Assembly (NCBI RefSeq): GCF_000382205.1
Contig: NZ_KB907786.1
Coordinates: forward strand, 1-64,000
DNA length: 64,000 nt
Direction of reading: 5' to 3'
Origin: Dyadobacter beijingensis DSM 21582
Lineage (GTDB): Bacteria; Bacteroidota; Bacteroidia; Cytophagales; Spirosomataceae
Shown piece after piece: positions 1 through 8,255 of this stretch. The stretch's first letter is position 1. Each line of letters starts with the position of its first letter. Both the position numbers and the translations under genes were made by a program. The notes below the pieces were generated by a model. The model was not told the DNA's origin. It saw nothing but the letters and a program-made list of their open reading frames with translations, and did no database searches.

Positions 1-126
1 ACTTCCAATATGACATGAAAAGAGTTCAAAGTTCAGAGCCAAAAGTCAATGAGTGAGAATCACTCATGAACTTTAAACCGCTGCGGCGGACGGCTCCTAA
101 ACTATCAACTCCACTCAAAGAGCTTG

Positions 127-236
127 TTGGTGACTATTGGACTGGTGTTCACCTCTTCCCATCCCGAACAGAGAAGTTAAGCCCGGTTCCGCCGATGATA
201 CTTGGATCAAACCTGGTAAAGTAGGTAGTCGCCACA
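127..236 (+). rRNA. rrf: 5S ribosomal RNA
   Basis: The stretch has the layout of a bacterial 5S rRNA of about 110 nt. The 5' strand TGGTGACTAT pairs with the 3' strand GTAGTCGCCA, and the internal block CCCATCCCGAACAG is the near-universal loop-B/helix-III signature. A GC-poor terminator follows at once. The preceding ~125 bp hold no gene and are probably the 23S-5S spacer, so an rRNA operon likely enters from the left edge. Exact ends are judged from the terminal helix and may be off by a few bases. Confidence 0.93.
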
Positions 237-249
237 ATTATTAAAACAA

Positions 250-277
250 AAAGCATCCCCCAAAAGGATGCTTTTTT
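250..277 (+). terminator. rRNA operon terminator
   Basis: AAGCATCC pairs with GGATGCTT across a short CCCAAAA loop and is followed by a T run. It lies 14 bp after the 5S rRNA, as expected for the end of an rRNA operon. Confidence 0.85.
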
Positions 278-330
278 GCGTTTAGGGCTGTCACTTTGAG
301 CTCTCACGCAATTATGCTCATCAAGCATAT

Positions 331-1341
331 CTAACTCCTTTTTGTCGACTCCCTCACAATCAATTCCGTAGGCAGTGATATCTCCTGAGCAGGATAATTT
401 TGCTTTTGAATATGCCTGATCAATACTTCGCAACTTGTTCTGCCGATTTCATAGGCGGGTTCGGCAATGGTGGATAGGGACGGAGAGATAATTTTGGACG
501 TGGGGTCATTCGTGAAGCCGATTACACCTACCTCTGCCCCGACCGGGATATGGCGCTCGCGCAACCAGAGAATGGCGCCGATGGCTTTGCGATCGTTGAC
601 AGAAAAGATCGCGTCCGGTTTAACATCACCATTGAATAGCATCTGCATATCTTGCCGCCCGTTTTCATCGCTGAATCCCGAGTGGATAATGCCGAAGGAT
701 TCCAGGTTGTGCCTTTTGAGCGTATCCATGTAACCCTGCATGCGTTGCTGAGTGAGGTTCAGGCCGCGAGGCCCTGCCAAATGAGCTATTCTCGTGTATC
801 CCTGGGCAATGAGGTGCTCGGTAGCCTTGCATGCACCTGTGTAATCGTCCTGCACGACCATCGACGTGTTGATCGTATCGGGCACCCTGTCAAAAAAGAC
901 CAGGGGCATATCCGCTTCGATGAGCTCCTGAAAATGGCTCAGATCCGTCGTTTCGCAGGTAATGCAGACCAGCAGGCCGTCGACGCTGCTTAGAGAGAGT
1001 TCACGAACGACTTTCGTTTCCCAATAAGCCGAGTCGTTGGTCAGGTAGAGCATTACCTGGTAATTTTTTTCCAGTGCATATTCCTGAATGCCGGTAATTA
1101 CAGTGGAAAAATAATAATTGGTAATGGCCGGAATGATGACCGCAATTTTATGCGTCCCGCTTTTGACCAGCCCCGTCGCATTGAAATTGGGACGATAGTT
1201 CATTTTGGCGGCAGTATCGAGCACCAGCTTGCGCGTTTCTGCGCTTACATCGTACGTATCCCTCATCGCGCGCGAGACAGTGGCCACAGATATCCCGAGC
1301 TCGCGGGCTATGTCTTTAATGGTGGTCAATCTTTTTGTCAT
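331..1341 (-). CDS. LacI-family transcriptional regulator
   Basis: A 336-residue repressor-type regulator. The N-terminal helix-turn-helix (about residues 3-55, TIKDIARELGISVATVSRAM) is the classic LacI DNA-binding domain. It is followed by a periplasmic-binding-protein-like sensor domain to the C terminus, with the family phrases DGLLVCI and IAHLAGP. The ATG at 1341 is preferred over the upstream GTG at 1359 because it puts the helix-turn-helix right at the N terminus, as is usual. The gene is divergent from the amino-sugar operon starting at 1495, and two palindromic operator-like sites lie between them. Regulating that operon in response to a sugar or amino sugar is therefore likely, but this is inferred from position; the ligand is not readable from sequence. 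Confidence 0.93.
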   Translation of the reverse strand: MTKRLTTIKDIARELGISVATVSRAMRDTYDVSAETRKLVLDTAAKMNYRPNFNATGLVKSGTHKIAVIIPAITNYYFSTVITGIQEYALEKNYQVMLYLTNDSAYWETKVVRELSLSSVDGLLVCITCETTDLSHFQELIEADMPLVFFDRVPDTINTSMVVQDDYTGACKATEHLIAQGYTRIAHLAGPRGLNLTQQRMQGYMDTLKRHNLESFGIIHSGFSDENGRQDMQMLFNGDVKPDAIFSVNDRKAIGAILWLRERHIPVGAEVGVIGFTNDPTSKIISPSLSTIAEPAYEIGRTSCEVLIRHIQKQNYPAQEISLPTELIVRESTKRS

Positions 1342-1383
1342 TAGGGCAAACCGCCGCACGGCATTGAAATTAATTCTGGGTTT

Positions 1384-1397
1384 CGATAACGTTCTCG
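1384..1397. promoter_or_regulatory. LacI-type operator candidate 1
   Basis: CGATAACGTTCTCG is a 14-bp palindrome centred on CG with a single mismatched pair, the symmetry and AACGTT core typical of LacI/PurR-family operators. It lies in the divergent region between the LacI gene and the GH109 operon. The assignment is by form and position. Confidence 0.5.
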
Positions 1398-1449
1398 CTA
1401 CTATTTAAGGCAAATATCTGGAATGGCGCTATAAAACATTGTAAAATTG

Positions 1450-1469
1450 TACGATTGCAAACGTTTTTT
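1450..1469. promoter_or_regulatory. LacI-type operator candidate 2 beside a weak -7 element
   Basis: TGCAAACG at 1456-1463 followed by a T run gives the perfect 8-bp palindrome AAACGTTT at 1459-1466, resembling half of a CcpA/LacI-type site. It overlaps TACGATTG (1450-1457), which matches the Bacteroidetes -7 element TAnnTTTG at all but one position. A repressor bound here would block transcription of the operon starting at 1495. Confidence 0.4.
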
Positions 1470-1494
1470 TGGATTGTACAACGAATCAAAGACG

Positions 1495-2898
1495 ATGAAA
1501 AAGCGGGATTTTCTCAAAATAGCCGGTCTCGGCGGTATCGGAATGGCGGGTATGCCGTCCATTGGTACGGCGTCCAACATCGTTGGCTCGCAGCCCGACA
1601 GGAAGCAGCTCTTCAACATGAGCGGATATGCGGCCCCGAAGATGGACGTCGTGCGTATAGGCTACATCGGAATGGGGAACCGCGGCGGTGGCGCCATCAA
1701 GCGGATTATTCATTTATCGAGCGTGCAGGTCAAAGGGGTTGCGGACATTATCCCCGAAAAGGCAAATAATGCCAAGAAACTGCTGACGGAAGCCGGCCAT
1801 AATCCCGATACTTACTCCGGCTCGCCCGATGCCTGGAAAAAGCTTTGCGAACGCGACGATATTGATCTCATCTACATTTGCACCCCGTGGAACCTGCATA
1901 CGCCAATGGCATTATACGCCATGGAACACGGCAAACACGTTGCGACGGAGATTCCGGCCGCCACGACCGTGGAAGATTGCTGGAAGCTCGTCGAAACCTC
2001 GGAGCGCACCAGGAAGCATTGTATGATGCTGGAAAACTGTTGCTATGATTTTTTTGAACTACTTACCCTGAATATGGCGCGTCAGAACTATTTCGGAGAA
2101 ATCGTCCATGTGGAAGGTGCCTATATTCATGATATTTTCGAGTCGCTCTTTGAAAAAGATAAACGTTTTGAGCTCTGGCGCCTGAAAGAGAACCAGCGGA
2201 ACGGGAATCTATACCCCATGCACGGATTAGGCCCTATTGCGCAGGTGCTGGATATTAACCGGGGCGACAAAATGGATTATCTTGTATCGATGAGCAGCAA
2301 CGACTACATGTTGCAAGCAAAGGCTAACGAAATGGCCGCCAAAGATCCAGATTTCAAAAAGTTTGCCGGGAAATCCTACCGCGGCAACATGAATACGACG
2401 ACGATCAAGACAGCGAAAGGCAAGACGATCATGCTGCAACACGATGTTTCTTCGCCCCGCCCCTACTCACGTTTGCATTTAATCAGCGGTACCAAAGGCG
2501 CCGCGCAAAAATATCCATTGCCGGAAGACGGGACATCCGGGCGCATTTCGCACGGTCATGAATGGATCAAGCCGGATGAATTCAAGGCGATCGAGCAACA
2601 ATACCAGCCGGAAATCGTGAAGCGGGTAGGAGAATTGGCTAAAAAAGTGGGTGGTCACGGAGGTATGGATTTCCTGATGGACTGGCGATTGATCGACTGT
2701 TTGCGGAATGGCCTGCCATTGGATCAGGACGTATATGATGCAGCGTCATGGAGCGTGATATCGCCGTTAACCGAATGGTCGGTCGCTAACCGGTCTAATT
2801 CGATCGAAGTCCCTGATTTCACCAACGGTTCCTGGAAGAAAAATAAACCCGTCGACATTGCATTGAAACAGGGCGGTAATACAGAAGTAAAATCATAA
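1495..2898 (+). CDS. Gfo/Idh/MocA-fold protein, glycoside hydrolase family 109 type
   Basis: A 467-residue exported protein. MKKRDFLKIAGLGGIG is a Tat-like/Bacteroidetes export signal, so the ATG at 1495 is preferred to the in-frame start at 1447. A Rossmann dinucleotide site follows (GYIGMGNRGGG, residues 56-66), then the C-terminal Gfo/Idh/MocA domain. Sequences such as LENCCYDFFE, NYFGEIVHVEGAYIHD and NLYPMHGLGPIAQ resemble the GH109 group. GH109 is known for NAD-dependent alpha-N-acetylgalactosaminidases that act by transient oxidation at C3. The product probably cleaves alpha-GalNAc or a related glycoside outside the cytoplasm. It lies 5 bp upstream of a glucosamine-6-phosphate-deaminase-like gene, consistent with amino-sugar use. 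Substrate specificity is inferred; some family members may be plain oxidoreductases. Confidence 0.85.
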   Translation: MKKRDFLKIAGLGGIGMAGMPSIGTASNIVGSQPDRKQLFNMSGYAAPKMDVVRIGYIGMGNRGGGAIKRIIHLSSVQVKGVADIIPEKANNAKKLLTEAGHNPDTYSGSPDAWKKLCERDDIDLIYICTPWNLHTPMALYAMEHGKHVATEIPAATTVEDCWKLVETSERTRKHCMMLENCCYDFFELLTLNMARQNYFGEIVHVEGAYIHDIFESLFEKDKRFELWRLKENQRNGNLYPMHGLGPIAQVLDINRGDKMDYLVSMSSNDYMLQAKANEMAAKDPDFKKFAGKSYRGNMNTTTIKTAKGKTIMLQHDVSSPRPYSRLHLISGTKGAAQKYPLPEDGTSGRISHGHEWIKPDEFKAIEQQYQPEIVKRVGELAKKVGGHGGMDFLMDWRLIDCLRNGLPLDQDVYDAASWSVISPLTEWSVANRSNSIEVPDFTNGSWKKNKPVDIALKQGGNTEVKS

Positions 2899-2903
2899 AG
2901 AGC

Positions 2904-3677
2904 ATGAAAGTCATCATTTCGGAGACAAAAGAGGAGCTTGGGCAGAGTGCCGGGGCGTACGCAGCAATGATTATCAGGGAGACGATCGATCGCCAGGGAT
3001 ATGCCAATGTGATCCTCGCGACGGGTACCAGCCAGTTTGAAACGCTCAAACAGCTTATTGCGGAAGCGGATATCGACTGGTCGAAGGTCACGATGTTTCA
3101 CCTGGACGAGTATATTGGCTTGCCCGTTACCCATCCGGCGAGTTTCCGGAAATATTTGAAGGAGCGCTTTCTGGCGGAAGTTTCCCCGTTGCGTGCGGCC
3201 TACCTGATCAATGGGGAAAATAATCTGGATAACGAATTGAGTTACCTCGCGGCACATATCAGTGAGCATCCGATCGACGTGGCGCTCGTAGGCGTAGGAG
3301 AAAATGGGCATTTGGCATTCAATGATCCGCCGGCGGATTTCGAAACGGAATCGCCTTATCTCGTGGTGAATCTCGACGAACCATGCCGCCGTCAGCAAAT
3401 GGGCGAAGGATGGTTTGCCTCCCTGGATGAAGTTCCGTTGCAGGCAATCAGCATGTCGGTGCGGCAAATCATGAAGTCGAAGCATATTATCTGTTCAGTA
3501 CCTGACGAGCGTAAGGCCGTGGCTGTACGGAACAGCCTGGAAAATGAAGTAAGCAACGCATTTCCGGCCAGCATTCTGCAACTTCACCCCGATTGTACCT
3601 TTTTTCTGGACCGTGATTCGTCGGGATTACTGAACGAGCGCGAAACGGCCGGCCGCGACATTGAAATGCCCAAATAG
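2904..3677 (+). CDS. nagB: Glucosamine-6-phosphate deaminase-like enzyme
   Basis: 257 residues of the glucosamine-6-phosphate isomerase/6-phosphogluconolactonase superfamily. Visible motifs are ILATGTSQFETLKQLI (phosphate loop), FHLDEYIGLP with the catalytic-type Asp, SFRKYL, GVGENGHLAFNDPP and a C-terminal LHPDCTFFLD. The usual reaction is GlcN6P to fructose-6-phosphate plus ammonia. The loop reads ATGTSQFE rather than the common ATGSTPxx, so this is a divergent subgroup and a galactosamine-phosphate substrate is possible. The gene starts 5 bp after the GH109-type gene and is certainly co-transcribed with it. Cytoplasmic, with no signal peptide. The gene symbol is by family only. Confidence 0.82.
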   Translation: MKVIISETKEELGQSAGAYAAMIIRETIDRQGYANVILATGTSQFETLKQLIAEADIDWSKVTMFHLDEYIGLPVTHPASFRKYLKERFLAEVSPLRAAYLINGENNLDNELSYLAAHISEHPIDVALVGVGENGHLAFNDPPADFETESPYLVVNLDEPCRRQQMGEGWFASLDEVPLQAISMSVRQIMKSKHIICSVPDERKAVAVRNSLENEVSNAFPASILQLHPDCTFFLDRDSSGLLNERETAGRDIEMPK

Positions 3678-3741
3678 CCCGGTATTACAGGTAAAAAGCA
3701 GTGGTACAGTTACTTCTATTTTAAAATATCATCCTAAACCC

Positions 3742-4884
3742 ATGGAAGCACCATCTGTTGTCGTACAAAAGGAAGTAAAACCGGCCAATGCACCCGGCAG
3801 ATTGGCGTCTATCGATGCGTTGCGGGGGTTCGATATGCTGATGATCGCCGGCGGCGGGCAGTTTATTGCTACGCTGGGCGGCAAAACTGGCATTCCGTTC
3901 ATTGACGCCGTGGCTGCACAGTTTGAGCACCCGGCCTGGAACGGCTTCACATTCTACGACTTCATTTTTCCACTGTTCCTTTTCCTGGCCGGAACTTCCC
4001 TCGCATTCAGCATTACGGGCGGATTGGCCAAAGGCATCGAGCCGTCGGTGATCCGGAACAAGGTTTTTAAGCGAATGCTTATCCTGATGGCATTGGGTAT
4101 ACTCGACAAAAATGCGCCAATGGATATCTTCGATCCCGCGCACATACGCTACGGGAGCGTGCTCGGGCGCATCGGGCTCGCTACGTTTATTGCCGCCATT
4201 CTGTATATGAAATTCGGGTTTAATCAGCGGATTTACATTGCAGCGGGCATTCTCGTCATTTACTATCTGACACTCATTCTCGTGCCTGTGCCGGGTTTTG
4301 GAGCCGGCGATCTCACCTTCGAAGGTAACATGGTCGGCTGGATCGACCGGAATTTTATGCCGGGAATATTAAAGCAGGGCACCTACGACGAGCTCGCGCT
4401 GCTCACCCAATTTCCGGCGATTTGCCTCACCATTTTCGGCACCATCGCCGGGGACATTTTGCTGGGCCGGGCCAACGAAGCAAATAAGCTCCCGAAACTG
4501 CTTGTATTTGGCGTAACCGGTATTGTCGCCGGTGTTGTGTGGAATTTCATCTTCCCCATTAACAAGCACCTCTGGTCAAGCTCGTTTATCATGCTCACAT
4601 CCGGGATGGCATTTACCTTGCTGGCGATTTTTTACTGGATTATCGATGTGAAAGGTTATCAGAAATGGTCTTTTTTCTTTCGGGTAATCGGTCTGAACTC
4701 GCTGGTGATCTATCTCGCGGTGCGTTTTGTGAGTTTCAATGAATCGTCGCGGCTGCTGTTTGCCGGCATTTACAAGCATGCGCCGGAGAATTGGCATGAG
4801 GTGTACAACGCGCTCGGCGGCTTCGTGCTGGTGTGGCTGTTCCTTTACTTTTTATACAAGAACAAAATTTTTGTCAAAGTCTAG
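3742..4884 (+). CDS. Heparan-alpha-glucosaminide N-acetyltransferase-like membrane protein
   Basis: 380 residues with about ten hydrophobic segments. After a short cytoplasmic N terminus come RLASIDALRGFDML and EHPAWNGFTFYDFIFPLFLF, which match the HGSNAT/DUF5009 pattern. The His before WNG corresponds to the active-site histidine of lysosomal HGSNAT, which moves acetyl groups across a membrane onto terminal glucosamine. The ATG at 3742 is chosen because the longer frame from 3661 would overlap nagB with an unlikely hydrophilic extension. The gene sits 64 bp after nagB and 3 bp before the esterase gene, so acting on an amino sugar outside the cytoplasm fits the operon. The precise acceptor is unknown. 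Confidence 0.82.
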   Translation: MEAPSVVVQKEVKPANAPGRLASIDALRGFDMLMIAGGGQFIATLGGKTGIPFIDAVAAQFEHPAWNGFTFYDFIFPLFLFLAGTSLAFSITGGLAKGIEPSVIRNKVFKRMLILMALGILDKNAPMDIFDPAHIRYGSVLGRIGLATFIAAILYMKFGFNQRIYIAAGILVIYYLTLILVPVPGFGAGDLTFEGNMVGWIDRNFMPGILKQGTYDELALLTQFPAICLTIFGTIAGDILLGRANEANKLPKLLVFGVTGIVAGVVWNFIFPINKHLWSSSFIMLTSGMAFTLLAIFYWIIDVKGYQKWSFFFRVIGLNSLVIYLAVRFVSFNESSRLLFAGIYKHAPENWHEVYNALGGFVLVWLFLYFLYKNKIFVKV

Positions 4885-4887
4885 CCT

Positions 4888-6189
4888 ATGAAAACCGACG
4901 ACGCGGACCGTGCACAAAACGATATTTCCAGAAGATCTTTTCTCAAAAACACCGCCGGTACCGTCGCCATTTCGCTGGCAGGCGGCTATGCCGACGCCTC
5001 GATTTTTCATGCAGACAGCATCCCGATCTTTCCTATGGCAGCAGAAAAAAGCCTGATAGGCGCTTACGGTCCCTGGGCGGCGTCGTTATTGCCGTCGCTT
5101 CCCACGCATTCATTTCGTCAGGCCAAATGGAAAGATGTAGCCGGCTGGCATCAGGGCGCACTGGAAAAGACGCAGGAACTGGTTTCTGCGCCGCCGAAGC
5201 CTGCATTACCGAAGGTGACGGTGAAGAAAAAATACACTTATGACGGCCTGGAAATAGAAGAACTTTCCTGGCAATTGCCTTACGGGCGTCCCACGGAGGC
5301 GGTTTTGCTGAAACCAGCCGGTGCTACGAAGCCACTCCCGGGCATTCTCGGCCTGCACGACCACGCGGGAATGAAGTATTTTGGCTTGCGCAAAATCGTG
5401 AAAACCTCGGAAGACCAGCACCCGATTCTGGTCGAACACCAGAAAACCGATTATGGCGGAAAGGCGTGGGCGAACGAGATCGCCAAACTGGGCTATGTAG
5501 TGCTGGTGCATGACACTTACGCATTCGGCAGCCGGCGGGTGTATTACGAGGATACCAAGGGGCTAAACTGGGGTGCGGTGAGTACCGAAGGAAAGTCGGA
5601 CGCTGATCCGGAGAAGCCGGAGAACATTCAGGCGTACAATGCGTGGTCGTCGGAGCATGAACATGTGATGTCCAAATCGCTTTTTTCGGCGGGAACGACC
5701 TGGCCGGGCGTTTTTTTGACGGAAGACCAGGTGGCGCTAGACATTCTGGCCAGCCGGAAAGACGTAGATGCCAAACGGCTAGGCTGCGGCGGGCTTTCGG
5801 GAGGCGGATTGCGGACAGTGTACCTGGCCGGCCTCGATCCGCGCATTAAATGTGCCGTTTGCGTGGGTTTTATGACGACGTGGAAGGATTTGATTTTGAA
5901 TAAATCATTCAACCATACCTGGATGACTTACACGCCGCTGCTCCCCAAATACCTCGATTTTCCCGAAATTCTGGGCCTGCGCGTGCCATTACCGACTTTG
6001 GTTTTAAATAATAACCAGGACGAGCTTTATACGCTTTCGGAAATGAAGGATGCGGACGCAATCCTAAAAGATGTGTTCAAAAAAGCCGGTGTTTCGGATA
6101 AATATAAAGCCAGCTTTTACGACGGCCCGCACAAATTCGATGCCGATATGCAGCAGGAGGCTTTCGAATGGTTTAAGAAGTGGCTTTGA
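4888..6189 (+). CDS. Tat-exported alpha/beta hydrolase, dienelactone-hydrolase/acetyl-esterase-like
   Basis: 433 residues. The N terminus carries a twin-arginine signal (SRRSFLKNTAGTVAISLAGG). The alpha/beta-hydrolase fold is seen in GILGLHDHAG (oxyanion loop), the nucleophile elbow CGGLSGGG, NNNQDELYTL with the likely acid, and GPHKFD with the catalytic His. The family resembles Abhydrolase_7 and acetyl-xylan-esterase-like proteins often encoded with sugar-degradation genes. It is the last gene of the amino-sugar operon, 3 bp after the acetyltransferase-like gene, so deacylation of a modified glycan is a reasonable guess. Its last 17 bp overlap the convergent ispD gene. The substrate is not readable from sequence. 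Confidence 0.82.
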   Translation: MKTDDADRAQNDISRRSFLKNTAGTVAISLAGGYADASIFHADSIPIFPMAAEKSLIGAYGPWAASLLPSLPTHSFRQAKWKDVAGWHQGALEKTQELVSAPPKPALPKVTVKKKYTYDGLEIEELSWQLPYGRPTEAVLLKPAGATKPLPGILGLHDHAGMKYFGLRKIVKTSEDQHPILVEHQKTDYGGKAWANEIAKLGYVVLVHDTYAFGSRRVYYEDTKGLNWGAVSTEGKSDADPEKPENIQAYNAWSSEHEHVMSKSLFSAGTTWPGVFLTEDQVALDILASRKDVDAKRLGCGGLSGGGLRTVYLAGLDPRIKCAVCVGFMTTWKDLILNKSFNHTWMTYTPLLPKYLDFPEILGLRVPLPTLVLNNNQDELYTLSEMKDADAILKDVFKKAGVSDKYKASFYDGPHKFDADMQQEAFEWFKKWL

Positions 6190-6853
6190 GATAGATTTCA
6201 GCCCAGCGAAGGTCTTCCGGAGTCGTGATTTTGATATTCTCGTAAGCCCCGTCGATCAGCTGAATGTGGTAGCCCCAGGCTTCGAGCACGCTCGCGCAGT
6301 CGGTGAACGACTCATGGTATTCGGCGGCAAATGCGGCTTTCATCCAGCCGGACCGGAATGTCTGCGGCGTCTGGATGAGCCGGAACAAGGTGCGGTCCAT
6401 GGCTTTGTTGCCTTCATTCTGGCCTATAATGCGGATCGAATCCTTCAATGGTACACTTACGACGGCCGCACCATGCGATGCGGCGGTCGTGAAACTCTCC
6501 GCGATAATTTCGCGGGAAATAACCGGCCGGACACCATCGTGCACGGCCACAAGAAATTCCGCTTGCTCCACGATGCAATTCAACCCGTTTTTCACCGAGT
6601 GAAAGCGCGTTTTACCGCCTGCTACCAGTTGGTGGGCGATTGCGAAGCTATGTTTTTGACATAATTCTTCCCAAAAGCCAAACTGCTCCGCCGGAAGCAC
6701 CACGATGATGCGCAGGTTCGGCGAGTATTCCGCGAATGCGCGGATCGTGTGCATGAGCACGGGCAGGCCGTTCACCGGCAGAAATTGCTTCGGGATATCA
6801 CTTTTCATGCGGCTGCCGCTTCCGCCGGCCACGATGATCACGTATTCTTGCAT
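6173..6853 (-). CDS. ispD: 2-C-methyl-D-erythritol 4-phosphate cytidylyltransferase
   Basis: 226 residues. The N-terminal nucleotide-binding signature VIIVAGGSGSRMKSDIPKQF is typical of IspD, followed by VHDGVRPVIS (metal/CTP region) and QTPQTFR. The C-terminal ITTPEDLRWAE is also characteristic. IspD transfers CMP to MEP in the non-mevalonate isoprenoid pathway in the cytoplasm. The ATG at 6853 places the beta strand VIIVAGG five residues in; the longer start at 6871 adds nothing conserved. Its 3' end overlaps the convergent esterase gene by 17 bp. No other MEP-pathway gene is nearby. Confidence 0.95.
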   Translation of the reverse strand: MQEYVIIVAGGSGSRMKSDIPKQFLPVNGLPVLMHTIRAFAEYSPNLRIIVVLPAEQFGFWEELCQKHSFAIAHQLVAGGKTRFHSVKNGLNCIVEQAEFLVAVHDGVRPVISREIIAESFTTAASHGAAVVSVPLKDSIRIIGQNEGNKAMDRTLFRLIQTPQTFRSGWMKAAFAAEYHESFTDCASVLEAWGYHIQLIDGAYENIKITTPEDLRWAEIYLKATS

Positions 6854-6940
6854 GGGAACGAACTGTAACAAAAATGGTCATTTACGGCTCAGGACAAATG
6901 TCGCTGATCATAAATGACCATTGGATTTCAGGGTTGTATA

Positions 6941-7990
6941 TTAAATGATCAGCATCGCATCGCCGTACGTGAAGAATTTGTATTTCTCCTTGATGGCGAT
7001 ATCGTAAGCTTTCATGACCAGGTCGAAACCTCCGAAAGCGCAGGCGGCCATCAGCAGGATCGATTCAGGCAGCTGGAAATTCGAGAGCAATGCGTTGGCG
7101 ATTTTGAAATCGTAAGGAGGGAACACGAACTTGTCGGTCCAGCCTTCCACCGGTTTCAGGTGGCCGCTCGCCGATACCGACGATTCGATTGCGCGCAGTG
7201 ACGTTGTTCCAACGGCGCAAATGCGTTTTTTACCGTCAATCGCTTTATTCACCACATCGGAGGTGCTCTGCGTAATGCGGTAGTTCTCCGAGTCGGTTTT
7301 ATGTTTGGTCAGATCTTCGACATCCACAGTGCGGAATGTGCCCAATCCAACGTGCAGGGTAATCGGTGCGAAGCTTACTCCTTTGATTTCCAGGCGCTTC
7401 ATAATGGCCTTGGTGAAGTGCATACCCGCGGTAGGAGCGGCTACGGCACCTACGTGCTCGGCGAAAATGGTCTGAAAACGCTCGCGGTCGGCGCTTTCTA
7501 CCTTACGACGCGAAATAATTTCGGGAGGAAGCGGGGTTTCGCCCAGCTCGTCCACCAGCTTCATGAACGCTTCGTTGTCGCCGTCATACAAAAAGCGGAT
7601 TGTGCGGCCGCGTGAAGTGGTATTGTCGATTACCTCGGCTACCAGGTCGCTGTCACCGAAATAGAGCTTGTTTCCTACGCGGATTTTGCGTGCAGGGTCA
7701 ACCAGAACATCCCAAAGGCGCATTTCGCGGTTCAATTCGCGCAGCAGAAATACTTCGATTTTTGCGCCGGTCTTTTCTTTCTGGCCGTACAAACGCGCCG
7801 GAAATACTTTTGTATCGTTGATCGCCATGACATCGCCGTCATCGAAATAATTGATCACATCGGCGAAGGTCTTATGTTCAATTTCTCCTGTTTTCCGGTG
7901 AACGACCATCAGGCGCGATTCGCCACGGTCGGAAGGATGAAGTGCGATTAAACTCTGGGGAAGATCAAACTTAAATTCGGATAGCTTCAT
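6941..7990 (-). CDS. queA: S-adenosylmethionine:tRNA ribosyltransferase-isomerase
   Basis: 349 residues, the usual QueA length. [20 protein letters not shown] at the N terminus, [32 protein letters not shown] and the C-terminal TYGDAMLII are family landmarks. QueA converts 7-aminomethyl-7-deazaguanine in tRNA to epoxyqueuosine using the ribosyl part of SAM. It is monocistronic or cotranscribed with ispD (about 90 bp away, same strand). A TAnnTTTG-type promoter about 220 bp upstream may serve it. Confidence 0.96.
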   Translation of the reverse strand: MKLSEFKFDLPQSLIALHPSDRGESRLMVVHRKTGEIEHKTFADVINYFDDGDVMAINDTKVFPARLYGQKEKTGAKIEVFLLRELNREMRLWDVLVDPARKIRVGNKLYFGDSDLVAEVIDNTTSRGRTIRFLYDGDNEAFMKLVDELGETPLPPEIISRRKVESADRERFQTIFAEHVGAVAAPTAGMHFTKAIMKRLEIKGVSFAPITLHVGLGTFRTVDVEDLTKHKTDSENYRITQSTSDVVNKAIDGKKRICAVGTTSLRAIESSVSASGHLKPVEGWTDKFVFPPYDFKIANALLSNFQLPESILLMAACAFGGFDLVMKAYDIAIKEKYKFFTYGDAMLII

Positions 7991-8207
7991 AGCTGGATAT
8001 TCTGTGAATGTCTTTGGTCGTGTATTGTCAGTAAAAACAGGAAGTCCCGTTTTCTGACGGATTCCGGCACTTAATGCAACTGAATTATAGCAATTATTAA
8101 CTAGATAAGTATTCTCTCTTCAAAGAAAATTTGGCTACGGGAATACTTGCAGCCGTTTCAAATTGCCCTGAAATTTGTATAATCAGCCCTTACCTAAAAT
8201 AAGACCG

Positions 8208-8239
8208 CAAAAGTAGTGATTTTTTTAAAAAAATTCAAT
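8208..8239 (-). promoter_or_regulatory. Candidate promoter for queA
   Basis: On the minus strand TACTTTTG (8215-8208) is an exact TAnnTTTG -7 element, with ATTG 20 bp upstream in place of the TTTG -33 element. It lies just after accC and would give a leader of about 210 nt before queA. The 265-bp gap between queA and accC holds nothing else recognisable. Confidence 0.35.
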
Positions 8240-8255
8240 AAATCGCCGGGTTTTG

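Noticed and set aside
2724-3485. Minus-strand open frame of 253 residues
   Set aside because: Antisense shadow of the GH109 and nagB-like genes, with Arg/His-rich composition and no family features.
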